Assembly: GCF_002087235.1 (NCBI RefSeq)
Contig: NZ_MUIO01000092.1
Coordinates: 1 to 57,104 of the forward strand
DNA length: 57,104 bases
Source of the DNA: Pseudomonas floridensis
GTDB taxonomy: Bacteria > Pseudomonadota > Gammaproteobacteria > Pseudomonadales > Pseudomonadaceae
Reading direction: 5' to 3'
The notes below the pieces were generated by a model. It was not told the origin of the DNA. It saw nothing but the letters and a program-made list of their open reading frames with translations, and made no database searches. Made by a program: the position numbers and the translations under genes. This document shows positions 41,650 through 51,059 of the stretch, piece by piece (the stretch's first letter is position 1; each line of letters opens with the position of its first letter).

Positions 41650-44097
41650 CTAAAAGGCGTAAGTCAAACGGGTGTAGTAGTAGCCCCCGGTGAAACCGAA
41701 CGGCGAATAGGTTCCGTAACTGCTGACCATGGTGCTGCTGGGCACACCCTGTTTTTTGGGATAGATGTCGAACAGGTTCTTGGCGCCGATGGCAATATTC
41801 AGGTCCTGGGTCAGGTCGTAACCCAGGTCCAGATCGGTGATCCATTTGGCGGCGTACACCCGGTCAAGCGTGCGGTCGCTGGACGCGTTGACCTCCTTGT
41901 AGGCCCCGTAACGGGTCAACGCGAGGTTGAAATTAAAGCGCTCGATGCGCCAGTCGCCGCCGAGGATGAGCTTGGTTTTGGGTTGAACACCGGTGATCAG
42001 GTTGCGCGCTTCGCGGTCCAGCAAGTCGTACGAAGTCCCCAGAATCGAGGTGGATGCCTTGTAGTCGAGGATCTCGGTCTGGTTCCAGTTGAACGCTGCC
42101 GTCCATTTCAACGAGCCATATCGGCCAAGGTCCTGGCGGTAATTGCTGACCAGATCCACGCCTTTGGTGCGAGTGTCCGCGCCATTGATGAAGTACTGGC
42201 CACCGGAGGTTGCATTGATGCCGTTATCGAGCAGAACCTGAGTCACTTCATCGCCCAGCAAGGTGCCGGTCAGGGTGATGCGATCACGAAGATTGATCAC
42301 GTAAGCGTCGGCAGTCAGGCTCAGGCGCTCCGATGGCGTCAGGGTGAAGCCGAGACTGAAATTGGTCGAACGCTCGGGCTTGAGGTCCTGCGCCCCTAGC
42401 GCCTTTGCTGCGCCCGACCCGACGGGCAGCACGCCGTAGTTGATCGACTGATAGGTGCCGTCGACGATGCCGTAGGTGGTCGAGCGGGCGCTGAACAGGC
42501 TGTTGGCCAGCGATGGCGCGCGAAAGCCGTTGCTTACCGTGGCCCGTACGGCAAATTGCGGGGTGAAGTCATAGCGGGTGGTCAGTTTGCCGCTGCGCGT
42601 TGCGCCGACGCCCTGGTTGTAATGCTCGTAACGCAACGCGGTGCCCAGGTACCAGTCAGGCACTGGATTGAATCCCGCGTCGACATAACCGGCGACACTG
42701 TTGCGCGAGGTACTGGCGGTTTCGTCCGGAGAAATACCGTTGGTGACCTGCGCGCCCGAGGACGCGCAATCGCCCGGCGCAACGCAATATTCGCCGTTTG
42801 CGTACGAGGCCCGATCGCCCTCTTGAACTTCATAGGCCTCGCGTCGATGCTCCAGCCCATAGGATAGATCCAGCGGCTTTTGCAGGCCGATATCGAAGCC
42901 GCGCTTGACGTCCAGGTTGGTGGTCAGCTCGCTGGCAATCCAGGTGCCGGACTTGAAATGGTTGGGTGTCGCCTCACCCAATGACGGGTTCTGGTTATGC
43001 CACGTGCCCTGCTCGGCCTCGTTGCGACCATAGGTCGTGGACAGGTCCCAATCCCACGCGCCTGACGTACCCTTGCTGCCAAACGCCGCCTGAAAGTCGT
43101 CTTCCTCGATGTACCAGGTGGGCGTATATCCCGCCGGGTAGCCGTTGGGCCCGGTGGTAATGGTGTTGGTAATGGTCGGCAGACGAAAATTCTGTCCCTG
43201 CTCGCCCTTGCGATGGGAATAGGTCGTAAAGGAGTACAGGCTCAGGCTGTCATCGATCGGCAGTTCGGCGTTATAGCCCAAGGTCAGCAATTCAGTCTTG
43301 GGCGTGCCGTATCCGCCATACGTGCTCCTGCCTGCGAGACCCAACGCCTGTTCTTCGGTGTAGCCGTTGGCGGACGCCTTGTTGTCGTCATTCTGGCTGC
43401 GGGCATCAAGCGCCAATTGCACGATACCGCCGTTGCCGATCTCGAAGCCTTTGTTCAAGCTCTGCTGGACCGTCTGCTTCTTGCCGTCATAACCGATACC
43501 GGCATTGCTGACTGAAGTGCCGCTGGTGTCGGCCTTGAGAATGACATTGATGACTCCGGCGATGGCGTCGGAGCCATATTGGGCAGCAGCACCATCACGC
43601 AGCAACTCGACATGATCGATGGCGCTGATCGGAATGAAATCCAGATCCGCAGGCGCGGCCCCCGTGTTGATGCCGTTGATGTTCAGGGTCGCGCTGGTGT
43701 GGCGGCGTTTACCGTTGACCAGCACCAGCACTTCGGCGGCGCTCAGGCCACGCAGGTTGGGGGCTCTGGCGATACCGCTGGCGTCCCAGCCGGTTTTTTC
43801 CGGCAGGGTCAGCGATGGAATGACCGCGCTCAAGGCCTCCATCAGGCCGGGTTTGCCTGTGCTCTGCAATTGCCTGGCGCTGACCACGTCGATCGGTACT
43901 GCGCTGCTGGCCACGGTACGTTGTTCGGCACCGCGATTGCCGGTCACGACGACTGCGGACAGTGTGCTGCCTTCGTTGACGGGCAGGGTTTGCGCCTGCA
44001 CCTGTTCTGACAGCAATATGCTTCCGATGGCAACAGCCAACGGGCTGAAGCCCATGGCCGAAGCGCCTTGGCGAGCACGTTGTAAGACTCGTTTCAT
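41650..44097 (-). CDS. TonB-dependent outer-membrane receptor
   Basis: An 815-aa receptor from ATG 44097, preceded by GGAGTGGAA. It has a signal peptide with a long basic start (MKRVLQRARQGASA) ending near VQAQ, a plug domain with LSAVVVTGNRG, APNLRGLSAAEVLVLVNGKR and AIDHVELLRDGAAAQYGSDA, and a barrel ending in FTGGYYYTRLTYAF. The plug matches the large subgroup whose members take up carbohydrates or unknown organic compounds, not a clear siderophore type. It is the first gene of an operon with an amino-acid ABC transporter, amine oxidase and RidA. It probably brings the same substrate across the outer membrane. A leader ORF lies in its 5' region. Confidence 0.93.
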   Translation of the reverse strand: MKRVLQRARQGASAMGFSPLAVAIGSILLSEQVQAQTLPVNEGSTLSAVVVTGNRGAEQRTVASSAVPIDVVSARQLQSTGKPGLMEALSAVIPSLTLPEKTGWDASGIARAPNLRGLSAAEVLVLVNGKRRHTSATLNINGINTGAAPADLDFIPISAIDHVELLRDGAAAQYGSDAIAGVINVILKADTSGTSVSNAGIGYDGKKQTVQQSLNKGFEIGNGGIVQLALDARSQNDDNKASANGYTEEQALGLAGRSTYGGYGTPKTELLTLGYNAELPIDDSLSLYSFTTYSHRKGEQGQNFRLPTITNTITTGPNGYPAGYTPTWYIEEDDFQAAFGSKGTSGAWDWDLSTTYGRNEAEQGTWHNQNPSLGEATPNHFKSGTWIASELTTNLDVKRGFDIGLQKPLDLSYGLEHRREAYEVQEGDRASYANGEYCVAPGDCASSGAQVTNGISPDETASTSRNSVAGYVDAGFNPVPDWYLGTALRYEHYNQGVGATRSGKLTTRYDFTPQFAVRATVSNGFRAPSLANSLFSARSTTYGIVDGTYQSINYGVLPVGSGAAKALGAQDLKPERSTNFSLGFTLTPSERLSLTADAYVINLRDRITLTGTLLGDEVTQVLLDNGINATSGGQYFINGADTRTKGVDLVSNYRQDLGRYGSLKWTAAFNWNQTEILDYKASTSILGTSYDLLDREARNLITGVQPKTKLILGGDWRIERFNFNLALTRYGAYKEVNASSDRTLDRVYAAKWITDLDLGYDLTQDLNIAIGAKNLFDIYPKKQGVPSSTMVSSYGTYSPFGFTGGYYYTRLTYAF

Positions 44098-44255
44098 TTC
44101 CACTCCAGAATGGCCGCCATCATCGGCCATGCATCCAGCTTGCGCAGTCGGGCACTCACGCCGTCGCCATGACAACGCGGCTCGAGAGGTACTTGCGTGG
44201 GTCGGTTCTCTGCCGCAGCACTGAAAGATGCCTGCGCCAGAGCCCGCCGTTCAGG

Positions 44256-44360
44256 CTAGGCAGGCGGCGCAGTGGCGGGAAATGACAAAACCGGGGCAGC
44301 GCGTCCGTGACTGACCGGGCTGATGGCGAACACCGGGCAAAGGGGGTGGATAGGCAACAT
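44256..44360 (-). CDS. 34-codon leader ORF upstream of the TonB receptor gene
   Basis: The frame starts at ATG 44360 with a good purine-rich site (GGAAGGGAG) about 9 nt upstream and stops at TAG 44256. The peptide reads MLPIHPLCPVFAISPVSH and continues in a Pro/Ala-rich tail. It has one early cysteine and no hydrophobic core. It lies 158 nt before the receptor start on the same strand, in a stretch otherwise empty of genes. Together with the cysteine-containing leader at 34238 in the same locus, it suggests leader-peptide control of both transcription units. Confidence 0.4.
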   Translation of the reverse strand: MLPIHPLCPVFAISPVSHGRAAPVLSFPATAPPA

Positions 44361-44499
44361 GCGTCGAACTCCCTTCCAACGATCTGCTACAGGGGGTGAT
44401 GTGAATCACCCTGACATGCCGGGCAGTTTCAGGCTGTTGGCCGTGGCTGCGTTCTTTGCGGCATGGTGCTCAGATGCTTGATCTCGATAGGTACCATCC

Positions 44500-44645
44500 G
44501 GGGTAAGGGGTAGGTCGTAGAACTGCAACATAAAGGAATCGATAGTGAAAATATAATGCTGTTTTGGCATAAGCTAATATTACTAATAATCATGATATTA
44601 ATATTAGATTATTCTTTATTTGTTTTTTTTGTTTCGGTATCGGTT
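44500..44645. promoter_or_regulatory. AT-rich spacer with nested palindromes
   Basis: A strongly AT-rich segment in a GC-rich chromosome, between the receptor leader and the chemoreceptor gene. It holds the inverted repeat CTAATATT (44574-44581) and AATATTAG (44600-44607) around an inner ATCATGAT palindrome, followed by a T-rich run. It probably carries promoter elements for the divergent genes and may bind a regulator or a nucleoid protein such as a MvaT/H-NS type silencer. Confidence 0.45.
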
Positions 44646-44808
44646 CTTTCAGCGCTCGTCCACCGCTTGGTCGGCTAAACCTGCCAGACGCGCATTCAGA
44701 TCTTCATATGACAAATGGCATTCATTAGTCGCCAAGCCTGCCGATAAGCCCTGCGCTGATTCCGCACCACAAGTCCCCGCGCCAGACACTCGAAAGGCTC
44801 TTACCCGC

Positions 44809-46698
44809 ATGACCAGATCTCTGAAATTCAGCCACAAGATTCTGCTGGCTGCCTCCCTCGTGGTGATAGCCGCGTTCACGTTGTTCACCTTCTACAACGA
44901 CTATCTGCAACGTCACGCCTTGCGCGAGCAGCTCAAGGAAAGTCTGAACCAGACCTGAGAAAGCACTGCTGGCAATATTCGCAACTGGCTGTCCGGACGG
45001 ATTTTGCTGGTGGAAAACCTCGCGCAAACCACGGCAGTGCCGCTGTCGACGGACGCGCTGAACGTTGCGCTCGGTCAACCGACGCTGATTTCGACCTTCA
45101 TGAGCATCTATCTGGGCAAAAGCGACGGTGCATTCGCCACTCAGCCGCCCGATGACATGCCGGGCGACTACGACCCCAGAACCCGGCCGTGGTACACCGG
45201 CGCTGTCAGCGCGGGCAAGACCATCCTCACCGAACCGTACCTGGATGCAGTCACCAAAGGCCTGATTATCACCATCGCCACACCGGTGAAATCGGGTTCG
45301 GCGGTGAGCGGCGTGGTGGGTGGAGACCTGAGCCTGGAGATCCTCGTGAAGATGATCAGCGCGCTGCGCCTGCATGGCGACGGCTATGCGTTTCTGGTCG
45401 ATGCCGACGGTCGCATTCTGGTCCATCCTGACGCTTCACTCGCCATGAAAACGCTGGCTGACGTGTATCCGGTCGATACGCCCAGGCTGTCACAGGACAT
45501 CAGCCAGAGCGAGTACGCAGGCAGGACTCAGATACTCACCTTCGCCCATGTGGACGGGCTGCCTTCAGTCAACTGGTATGTCGGTGTGGCCATGGACAAG
45601 ACCAAGGCCTACGCCACGTTGAGCGAGTTCCGGAGTTCGGCGGTCGTGGCCACAGTGATTGCCGTGGTGCTGATCATCGGACTGCTGGGGATGCTGCTGA
45701 GCGTACTGATGCGTCCGCTGAATCTGATGGGCCACGCCATGCACGACATTGCCGCAGGCGAAGGCGACCTGACCAAACGCCTGACGATTCAGAGCCAGGA
45801 CGAATTCGGTTATCTGGGCAACGGATTCAACCTGTTCGTGGAACGGATACATGACTCCATGCGCGAGGTGGCGTCGTCCACCGTCCAGCTCAACGAGGTT
45901 GCATTAAGAGTGGTGAGCGCCTCCAACACGTCGATGCTCAACTCGGACCAGCAGGCCAATCGCACCAACAGCGTGGCCGCGGCCATCAATGAACTGGGAG
46001 CGGCGGCACAGGAAATCGCCCAGAACGCGGCGCGTGCTTCCGGCCACTCGAGTGACGCTCGCACGCTCGCAGCCGATGGTCAGGACGTGGTCGGCAAGAA
46101 CATTGCCGCCATGAGTCGTCTTTCGTCGCGTATCAGCGGAGCCAGTGGCGAGATCGAGGCACTCAATACCAAGACTGCCAATATCGGTCAGATCCTGGAA
46201 GTGATCACCGGCATCTCGCAGCAGACCAATCTGCTGGCGCTGAACGCCGCCATCGAAGCTGCGCGTGCCGGAGAGGCCGGAAGAGGCTTTGCCGTGGTCG
46301 CGGACGAAGTACGCAACCTCGCTCACCGGACTCAGGAATCGGCCAGCCAGGTGCAGGAAATGATCGAGCAACTGCAATCCGGCGCTCGCGAAGCCGTTGC
46401 CATCATGAACGAGAGCCAGCGCGAGAGCATCGAAACGGTCGGCATTGCCAATCAGGCCGTTGCCAGCCTCGAAAGCGTCAGCGTGCGCATCGGCGAGATC
46501 GACGGCATGAATCAATCGGTGGCCACAGCCACCGAGGAACAGACCGCCGTCGTCGAAGCGATCAACGTCGACATCACCCAGATCAACACACTGAACCAGG
46601 AAGGCGTGGAAAACCTCAACGCCACCTTGCGCGCCTGCAGTGATCTGGAGCGCCAGTCAGCCCGACTGACCCAACTGGTCGGCAGCTTCCATATCTAG
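44809..46698 (+). pseudogene. Methyl-accepting chemotaxis protein (dCache amino-acid type) with in-frame TGA
   Basis: A continuous frame of 629 codons encodes a complete chemoreceptor except for TGA at 44956-44958 (codon 50). The frame is kept on both sides (KESLNQT, stop, ESTAGNIRNWLSGR). GGA to TGA is the simplest change. Domains are TM1 at about 10-30, a periplasmic dCache domain, TM2 near 280, HAMP, and a signalling domain with QQTNLLALNAAIEAARAGEA. The dCache domain has the amino-acid-receptor residues in YDPRTRPWYTG and EPYLDA, so the intact protein probably sensed amino acids. An internal TTG at 45004 would yield a protein without TM1, which is unlikely to work. Confidence 0.85.
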
Positions 46699-46802
46699 GA
46701 TTGCGCCGGGCGTTGTCGGAACGGCTCGCCAGGCCGTTCGAGTTGCGCCACGGGATTTCAATTTTCCGGAACTCTCTCGACAAACACTGTTCTAGACCCC
46801 TT

Positions 46803-46835
46803 CGCCGATGCGCGGTTAGCATCGGCGCTTTTTTT
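46803..46835 (+). terminator. Rho-independent terminator
   Basis: A 9-bp stem (CGCCGATGC, 46803-46811, with 46819-46827) and 7-nt loop are followed by C and seven T. It lies 105 bp after the chemoreceptor stop and 33 bp before the MFS start, so it separates the two transcription units. Confidence 0.88.
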
Positions 46836-46867
46836 GGTTCGGTATTTCTTTCACAACGGAGCGACGC

Positions 46868-48055
46868 ATGTCGATACAGCAAAAACCCGGGCACGTCCTG
46901 CCCGCGCGCGCCGCTGGCAAAATGGAAGCTGCCATGGCCGTTGGCAGCTTCGCTATCGGCACCGGCGAATTCGCCATCATGGGCCTGATGCCTGACATCG
47001 CCAACAACCTGCATTTGAGCGAACCTCAAGTGGGCCATGCGATCAGCGCTTACGCGCTGGGCGTGATGGTCGGCGCCCCGCTGCTGACCATCCTCGGCGC
47101 CAAGCTGTTGCGCAAGCACATGCTGTTGCTGCTGATGGCGCTGTACGCCTTGGGTAACGTGGCCACTGCCTTTACCCCGACCTTCGGCAGCCTGGTTGCA
47201 TTTCGATTCATCAGTGGCCTGCCCCACGGTGCCTACTTCGGTATTGCTGCTGTCGTCGCATCGAGCATGGTGCCCGCCAACCAGCGGGCAGGCGCTGTGG
47301 CGCGTGTGATGATGGGCCTGACCCTGGCGATGTTGCTGGGCAACCCGATCGCAACCTTCCTCGGCCAATTCTTTGGCTGGCGCTCAGCGTTCGCGCTGGT
47401 GGGGCTGATCGCTCTGTGCACCATCGCGCTGGTGTGGCAATTCGTGCCTGATCGCCGCGACGAGCCACGCAGCGATCCGCGCAAGGAGCTGGGTGCCTTC
47501 ACCAAGCCGCAGGTCTGGATGGCGCTGGCCATTGGCGCAATCGGTTTTGCCGGTATGTTCTGCGTGTTCAGCTACCTGGCGCCGACCATGCTGGAAGTCA
47601 CCCGCGTCTCCCCACAATGGATCCCCTTCGGGCTGGCTGCATTTGGTGTGGGCGGGATTATCGGCAACGTCGCCGGTGGCAAGCTGTTCGACCGCCTGCA
47701 ATTCAAGGCCGTTGGCGTGTTGTTGATCTGGTCGATGGCAGTACTGCTGTTCTTCCCTTTCGCGGCGGGTTCGCTGTGGGGAGTGTTGCTGGGCATTGCT
47801 CTGGTCGGAACGATGGTCGCGCTGGCTGCGCCGTTGCAGATCCGATTGATGGACATCGCCCATGAAGCGCCGAGTCTTGCGGCGGCCTCCAATCATGCCG
47901 CGTTCAACCTGGCCAATGCACTGGGCCCCTGGTTTGGCGGTATAGCGATCACCGCAGGCCTTGGCTGGACCAGCACCGGCTACATCGGCGCGGGGTGTGC
48001 GCTGGCGGGGTTGGGTATTTACCTCATGGCGCGCCGTATGAAAGGAGGAAACTGA
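46868..48055 (+). CDS. MFS transporter, DHA1-type (sugar/arabinose efflux-like)
   Basis: A 395-aa inner-membrane carrier with twelve hydrophobic segments. GTGEFAIMGLMPDIANNL in TM1, YALGVMVGAPLLTILGAKLL around TM2 and HGAYFGIAAVVASSMVP in TM4 are typical of the AraJ/SotB-like group. GGAG lies 8 nt before ATG 46868. The substrate is unknown. A terminator lies just before the start, so its promoter must lie in the short, T-rich segment that follows. The downstream pectin lyase gene is on the same strand, 111 bp away. Confidence 0.88.
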   Translation: MSIQQKPGHVLPARAAGKMEAAMAVGSFAIGTGEFAIMGLMPDIANNLHLSEPQVGHAISAYALGVMVGAPLLTILGAKLLRKHMLLLLMALYALGNVATAFTPTFGSLVAFRFISGLPHGAYFGIAAVVASSMVPANQRAGAVARVMMGLTLAMLLGNPIATFLGQFFGWRSAFALVGLIALCTIALVWQFVPDRRDEPRSDPRKELGAFTKPQVWMALAIGAIGFAGMFCVFSYLAPTMLEVTRVSPQWIPFGLAAFGVGGIIGNVAGGKLFDRLQFKAVGVLLIWSMAVLLFFPFAAGSLWGVLLGIALVGTMVALAAPLQIRLMDIAHEAPSLAAASNHAAFNLANALGPWFGGIAITAGLGWTSTGYIGAGCALAGLGIYLMARRMKGGN

Positions 48056-48085
48056 ACGCGGCAACTGAACGGCCGCTTAAAAGGA

Positions 48086-48129
48086 GCCGATCACTACCCC
48101 CGCGAGTCGCTGAATACCGGATGATCGGC
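48086..48129 (+). terminator. Possible weak terminator hairpin
   Basis: GCCGATCA (48086-48093) pairs with TGATCGGC (48122-48129) across a 28-nt loop and is followed by CTTTAATAA. It lies between the MFS and pectin lyase genes. The long loop and short T run make termination uncertain. Confidence 0.3.
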
Positions 48130-48166
48130 CTTTAATAATCGATTCGCTGCTCGCGGGGACACTCTT

Positions 48167-49402
48167 TTGCGCAGATCGCTGTTTCATGGCCTGGCCTTGT
48201 GTTGCGCATTACTCGTTGTGACTCAACGCTCACAAGCCGCCGACTCTCCCGACGGCTTTGCCAAAGACGTCACCGGCGGCGCAGGTGCCGTCGCCGTGCA
48301 TCCTGCCACGCTTGATGAACTCACCCGGGCGCTCTGCAGTGCCGTCGACGCTCGCGGTAGCTGCAAGGACGATACGCCACGCGTCATCGTACTCGACCAT
48401 ACCTTCGACTTTCGCGCCAGTGTCCTGGTAAACGGCAGCGCCACTACCACTGAGACCGGCTGCATGGTCAAAGCCTGCCCCAATGGAGGCGCGCAGTTGG
48501 CTCTCAATGGTGCAAACGGGTTCTGCCAGTCAAGACCGCCGGTTTCGGTCACTTACGATAACGCCGGGTTGAAACGTTTGAAGATCGGCTCGAACAAGAC
48601 GTTGCAGGGTGCAGGAAATCATGCGGGCATTCAGGGAATGGGGTTGTTCATCGGCGGCGGTGTCCATAACGTCATCGTTCGCAACCTGACCCTGTCCGAC
48701 ATCAATGCGCAAGTGGTGTGGGGTGGCGACGCGCTCACCATTGACGACGCGGACGGCGTCTGGATTCACCACAACACCTTCGCCCGTATCGGCCGACAGA
48801 TGATCGTGACCGGGTGGGGCGCCGCGTCCCACGTGACGGTCTCAGATAACGAGTTCGACGGCCGCACACCCTGGTCCTCTACCTGCGACGGCCATCATTA
48901 CTGGGTGTGGCTGTTCCTCGGCGGCCATGACACGTTGACGCTGGCACGCAATTACGTCCACGACACCTCAGGCCGTGCGCCTCATGCAGGCGGGATGCAC
49001 GATGCGGCGGTCATTGCTCAACTGGTCAATAACGTGTTTGCCCGCCTGACCTACCAGGGTGCAATCATGTCGCGCACGCCCTCCTCGCATTTGTTGGTCG
49101 AAGCGAACGGTTTCGAAAACGTCACGCATCCTCTGTTCAACGATGCCCGGCAACCGGGCACAGGGTTCGCCCTGTTCTCCGCGGCTGCGGCCACATCGGT
49201 TAGCGATGAATGCCAGCGCACGATTGGCAGGCCCTGCGTGGCCAATCTGCAACAGTCGAGCGGCGACGACTACCGCCCTCAAGACGAGGCGGTGCTCAAA
49301 GCATTTGTACCTTACCGCCAGTACCTTGTGACGCCCTTGCCTGCTGATGTGGCGCTGACCCGAATACCGCAGCAAGCCGGCGCGGGCAAAGACCAATACT
49401 GA
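48167..49402 (+). CDS. pnl: Secreted pectin lyase (PL1 family)
   Basis: A 411-aa secreted enzyme with a signal peptide (MRRSLFHGLALCCALLVV to about residue 25). The only sensible start is TTG 48167. The parallel beta-helix core carries the pectin-lyase pattern: WGGDALTIDD (185-194), GVWIHHNTFARIGRQMIVTG, TCDGHHYWVWLF (239-250) and the catalytic arginine Arg270 in TSGRAP. The tryptophan- and aromatic-rich cleft, and absence of the calcium aspartates of pectate lyases, favour methyl-esterified pectin as substrate, cleaved by beta-elimination. The rhamnogalacturonan lyase gene follows 6 bp downstream, so the two wall-degrading enzymes are probably made together. It is a likely plant-tissue factor. 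Confidence 0.87.
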   Translation: MRRSLFHGLALCCALLVVTQRSQAADSPDGFAKDVTGGAGAVAVHPATLDELTRALCSAVDARGSCKDDTPRVIVLDHTFDFRASVLVNGSATTTETGCMVKACPNGGAQLALNGANGFCQSRPPVSVTYDNAGLKRLKIGSNKTLQGAGNHAGIQGMGLFIGGGVHNVIVRNLTLSDINAQVVWGGDALTIDDADGVWIHHNTFARIGRQMIVTGWGAASHVTVSDNEFDGRTPWSSTCDGHHYWVWLFLGGHDTLTLARNYVHDTSGRAPHAGGMHDAAVIAQLVNNVFARLTYQGAIMSRTPSSHLLVEANGFENVTHPLFNDARQPGTGFALFSAAAATSVSDECQRTIGRPCVANLQQSSGDDYRPQDEAVLKAFVPYRQYLVTPLPADVALTRIPQQAGAGKDQY

Positions 49403-49408
49403 TTTCAA

Positions 49409-51028
49409 ATGCGACGGGTACGCCTTATGCAACGTTTGGTCGGGATGCTGTGCTACGTCTGGCTGGGTCTGGTCGGGCTTGCTGAGCCAGCCCACAGTGC
49501 CTCTTTCGGGTTCGTTCGAGCGCCACAGCGGGTTGTCGTGGACACCGCAAGCCAGCTGGTTTTCAGCGTAGATACGCGTAATGGCGACCTGGTTTCCATG
49601 CGCTACCGAGGTAAGGAATTACAGACCCGCGAGCCGAAAGCCTCGCAAGTTGCATCAGGTCTTGGTGCGGCCCAGGTGGACGTCAAAACCGTAGAGGATG
49701 TGATCGTGATCAGCGCCCGATCGGGCGAACTGACGCAGTACTACATGGCAGTGAAAGGCCGCGATGCCATCTATATGGCGACGTATGCGCCGACATTGCT
49801 GCCGGTGGGCGAATTGCGATTTGTCGCGCGGCTCGATGTTGGCCAATTGCCAAAAGCTGACCATGGGACCGACTCCAACGTCGGCACGGCGATCGAAGGC
49901 AAGGATGTGTTCGTGCTGCCGGATGGACGCACCAGCTCCAAGTTCTATTCGGCGCAACCGATGTTGGATGACACCCTGCACGGTGTGAAAGGACCGGGCC
50001 TTGCCGTTTACATGCTCATGGGCAATCGCGAACTCAGTTCGGGAGGTCCGTTTTTCAAGGATATTGCCACGCAGAAAACCCTGAAGACCCACGAGCTGTA
50101 CAACTACATGTTCTCCAATCATACCCAGACAGAAGCTTATCGAGGTGGGCTGCACGGTATTTACGCGCTGTTGTTCACCCAAGGCGAAGCACCGACCGCT
50201 GACCTGACCAATCTGGATTTTGTAAACGACACATTGGGGCTCGAAGGCTATCTGAACGGCGCTGGCCGTGGCGCGTTATCCGGCCATGCTCATGGAGTTG
50301 CATCCACAACGCCCGCCGTTGTCGGGCTGAGCAATGATCGAGCAGCGTATTGGGCTCGAGTCTCCACCAATGGTGAGTTTCAGTTGGCCGGTATTCGCCC
50401 TGGCCATTATCGACTGACGCTGTACCAGAACGAGCTGGAGGTCGCCCGCGGCACGACGGACATTTTGGCAGGCAGCGTCACGCACGCCGCGCTGCATGCC
50501 GAGTGGCCTGCTGGTCGAGTGAAATGGCAGATCGGCCTGCCCGATGGCACCCCACTGGGGTTTCGCAACGCGCAACTGTTGCAATCGGCCCATCCATCCG
50601 ACTCGCGAATGGCATCCTGGGCCACGGGAATCTACACCGTCGGAACAAGCGCTCCGGACGATTTTCCGGCAGCACAATGGCGTGACATCAACAGCCCCAC
50701 CCGGATTGACTTCGTGCTGGGCAATAACGAGGTGCGTGACTATCGACTGCGTGTGCTCATCTCCCTGGCCCAGGCTGACGGCCGTCCGCAGTTAAGCGTC
50801 AACCACAACTGGTGCGCAGACGTGCCCGCCGCCTCAGACCAGCCCGACAGCCGCGGGATTTCGCGTGGAACCTACCGGGGCAACAATGCCCTGTTCGAAT
50901 TCAACATTCCCGCGTCTGCGCTGCATGCGGGCACCAACTCACTGGAGATCGACGTTGCTTCCGGCAAATCCGCAAGGGACTTCCTGAGCCCGGGGTTTGT
51001 GTACGACAGCGTGCAGTTAATCGAGTAG
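49409..51028 (+). CDS. Rhamnogalacturonan lyase, PL4 family (RhiE-like)
   Basis: A 539-aa secreted enzyme. A second ATG at 49427 gives a similar signal peptide (MQRLVGMLCYVWLGL to AHSA) and has a slightly better site, so the start is uncertain by six codons. The N-terminal 270 residues form the catalytic domain (VFSVDTRNGDLVSMRYRGKE, FYSAQPMLDDTLHGVKG, HELYNYMFSNHTQTEAYRGG). Then comes a fibronectin-III-like domain (FQLAGIRPGHYRLTLYQNE). The C-terminal carbohydrate-binding-like domain is at about 410-539 (APDDFPAAQWRDINSP, ending FLSPGFVYDSVQLIE). This three-part layout is that of PL4 enzymes, which split the rhamnogalacturonan I backbone. It follows the pectin lyase in an operon. Confidence 0.85.
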   Translation: MRRVRLMQRLVGMLCYVWLGLVGLAEPAHSASFGFVRAPQRVVVDTASQLVFSVDTRNGDLVSMRYRGKELQTREPKASQVASGLGAAQVDVKTVEDVIVISARSGELTQYYMAVKGRDAIYMATYAPTLLPVGELRFVARLDVGQLPKADHGTDSNVGTAIEGKDVFVLPDGRTSSKFYSAQPMLDDTLHGVKGPGLAVYMLMGNRELSSGGPFFKDIATQKTLKTHELYNYMFSNHTQTEAYRGGLHGIYALLFTQGEAPTADLTNLDFVNDTLGLEGYLNGAGRGALSGHAHGVASTTPAVVGLSNDRAAYWARVSTNGEFQLAGIRPGHYRLTLYQNELEVARGTTDILAGSVTHAALHAEWPAGRVKWQIGLPDGTPLGFRNAQLLQSAHPSDSRMASWATGIYTVGTSAPDDFPAAQWRDINSPTRIDFVLGNNEVRDYRLRVLISLAQADGRPQLSVNHNWCADVPAASDQPDSRGISRGTYRGNNALFEFNIPASALHAGTNSLEIDVASGKSARDFLSPGFVYDSVQLIE

Positions 51029-51059
51029 GCCCGATGCTGGGATATGTGATCAATGAAGC

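Noticed and set aside
45004..46698. Functional shorter chemoreceptor starting after the TGA
   Set aside because: The only start is a TTG without a ribosome site, and the product would lack the first membrane helix and part of the sensor domain.
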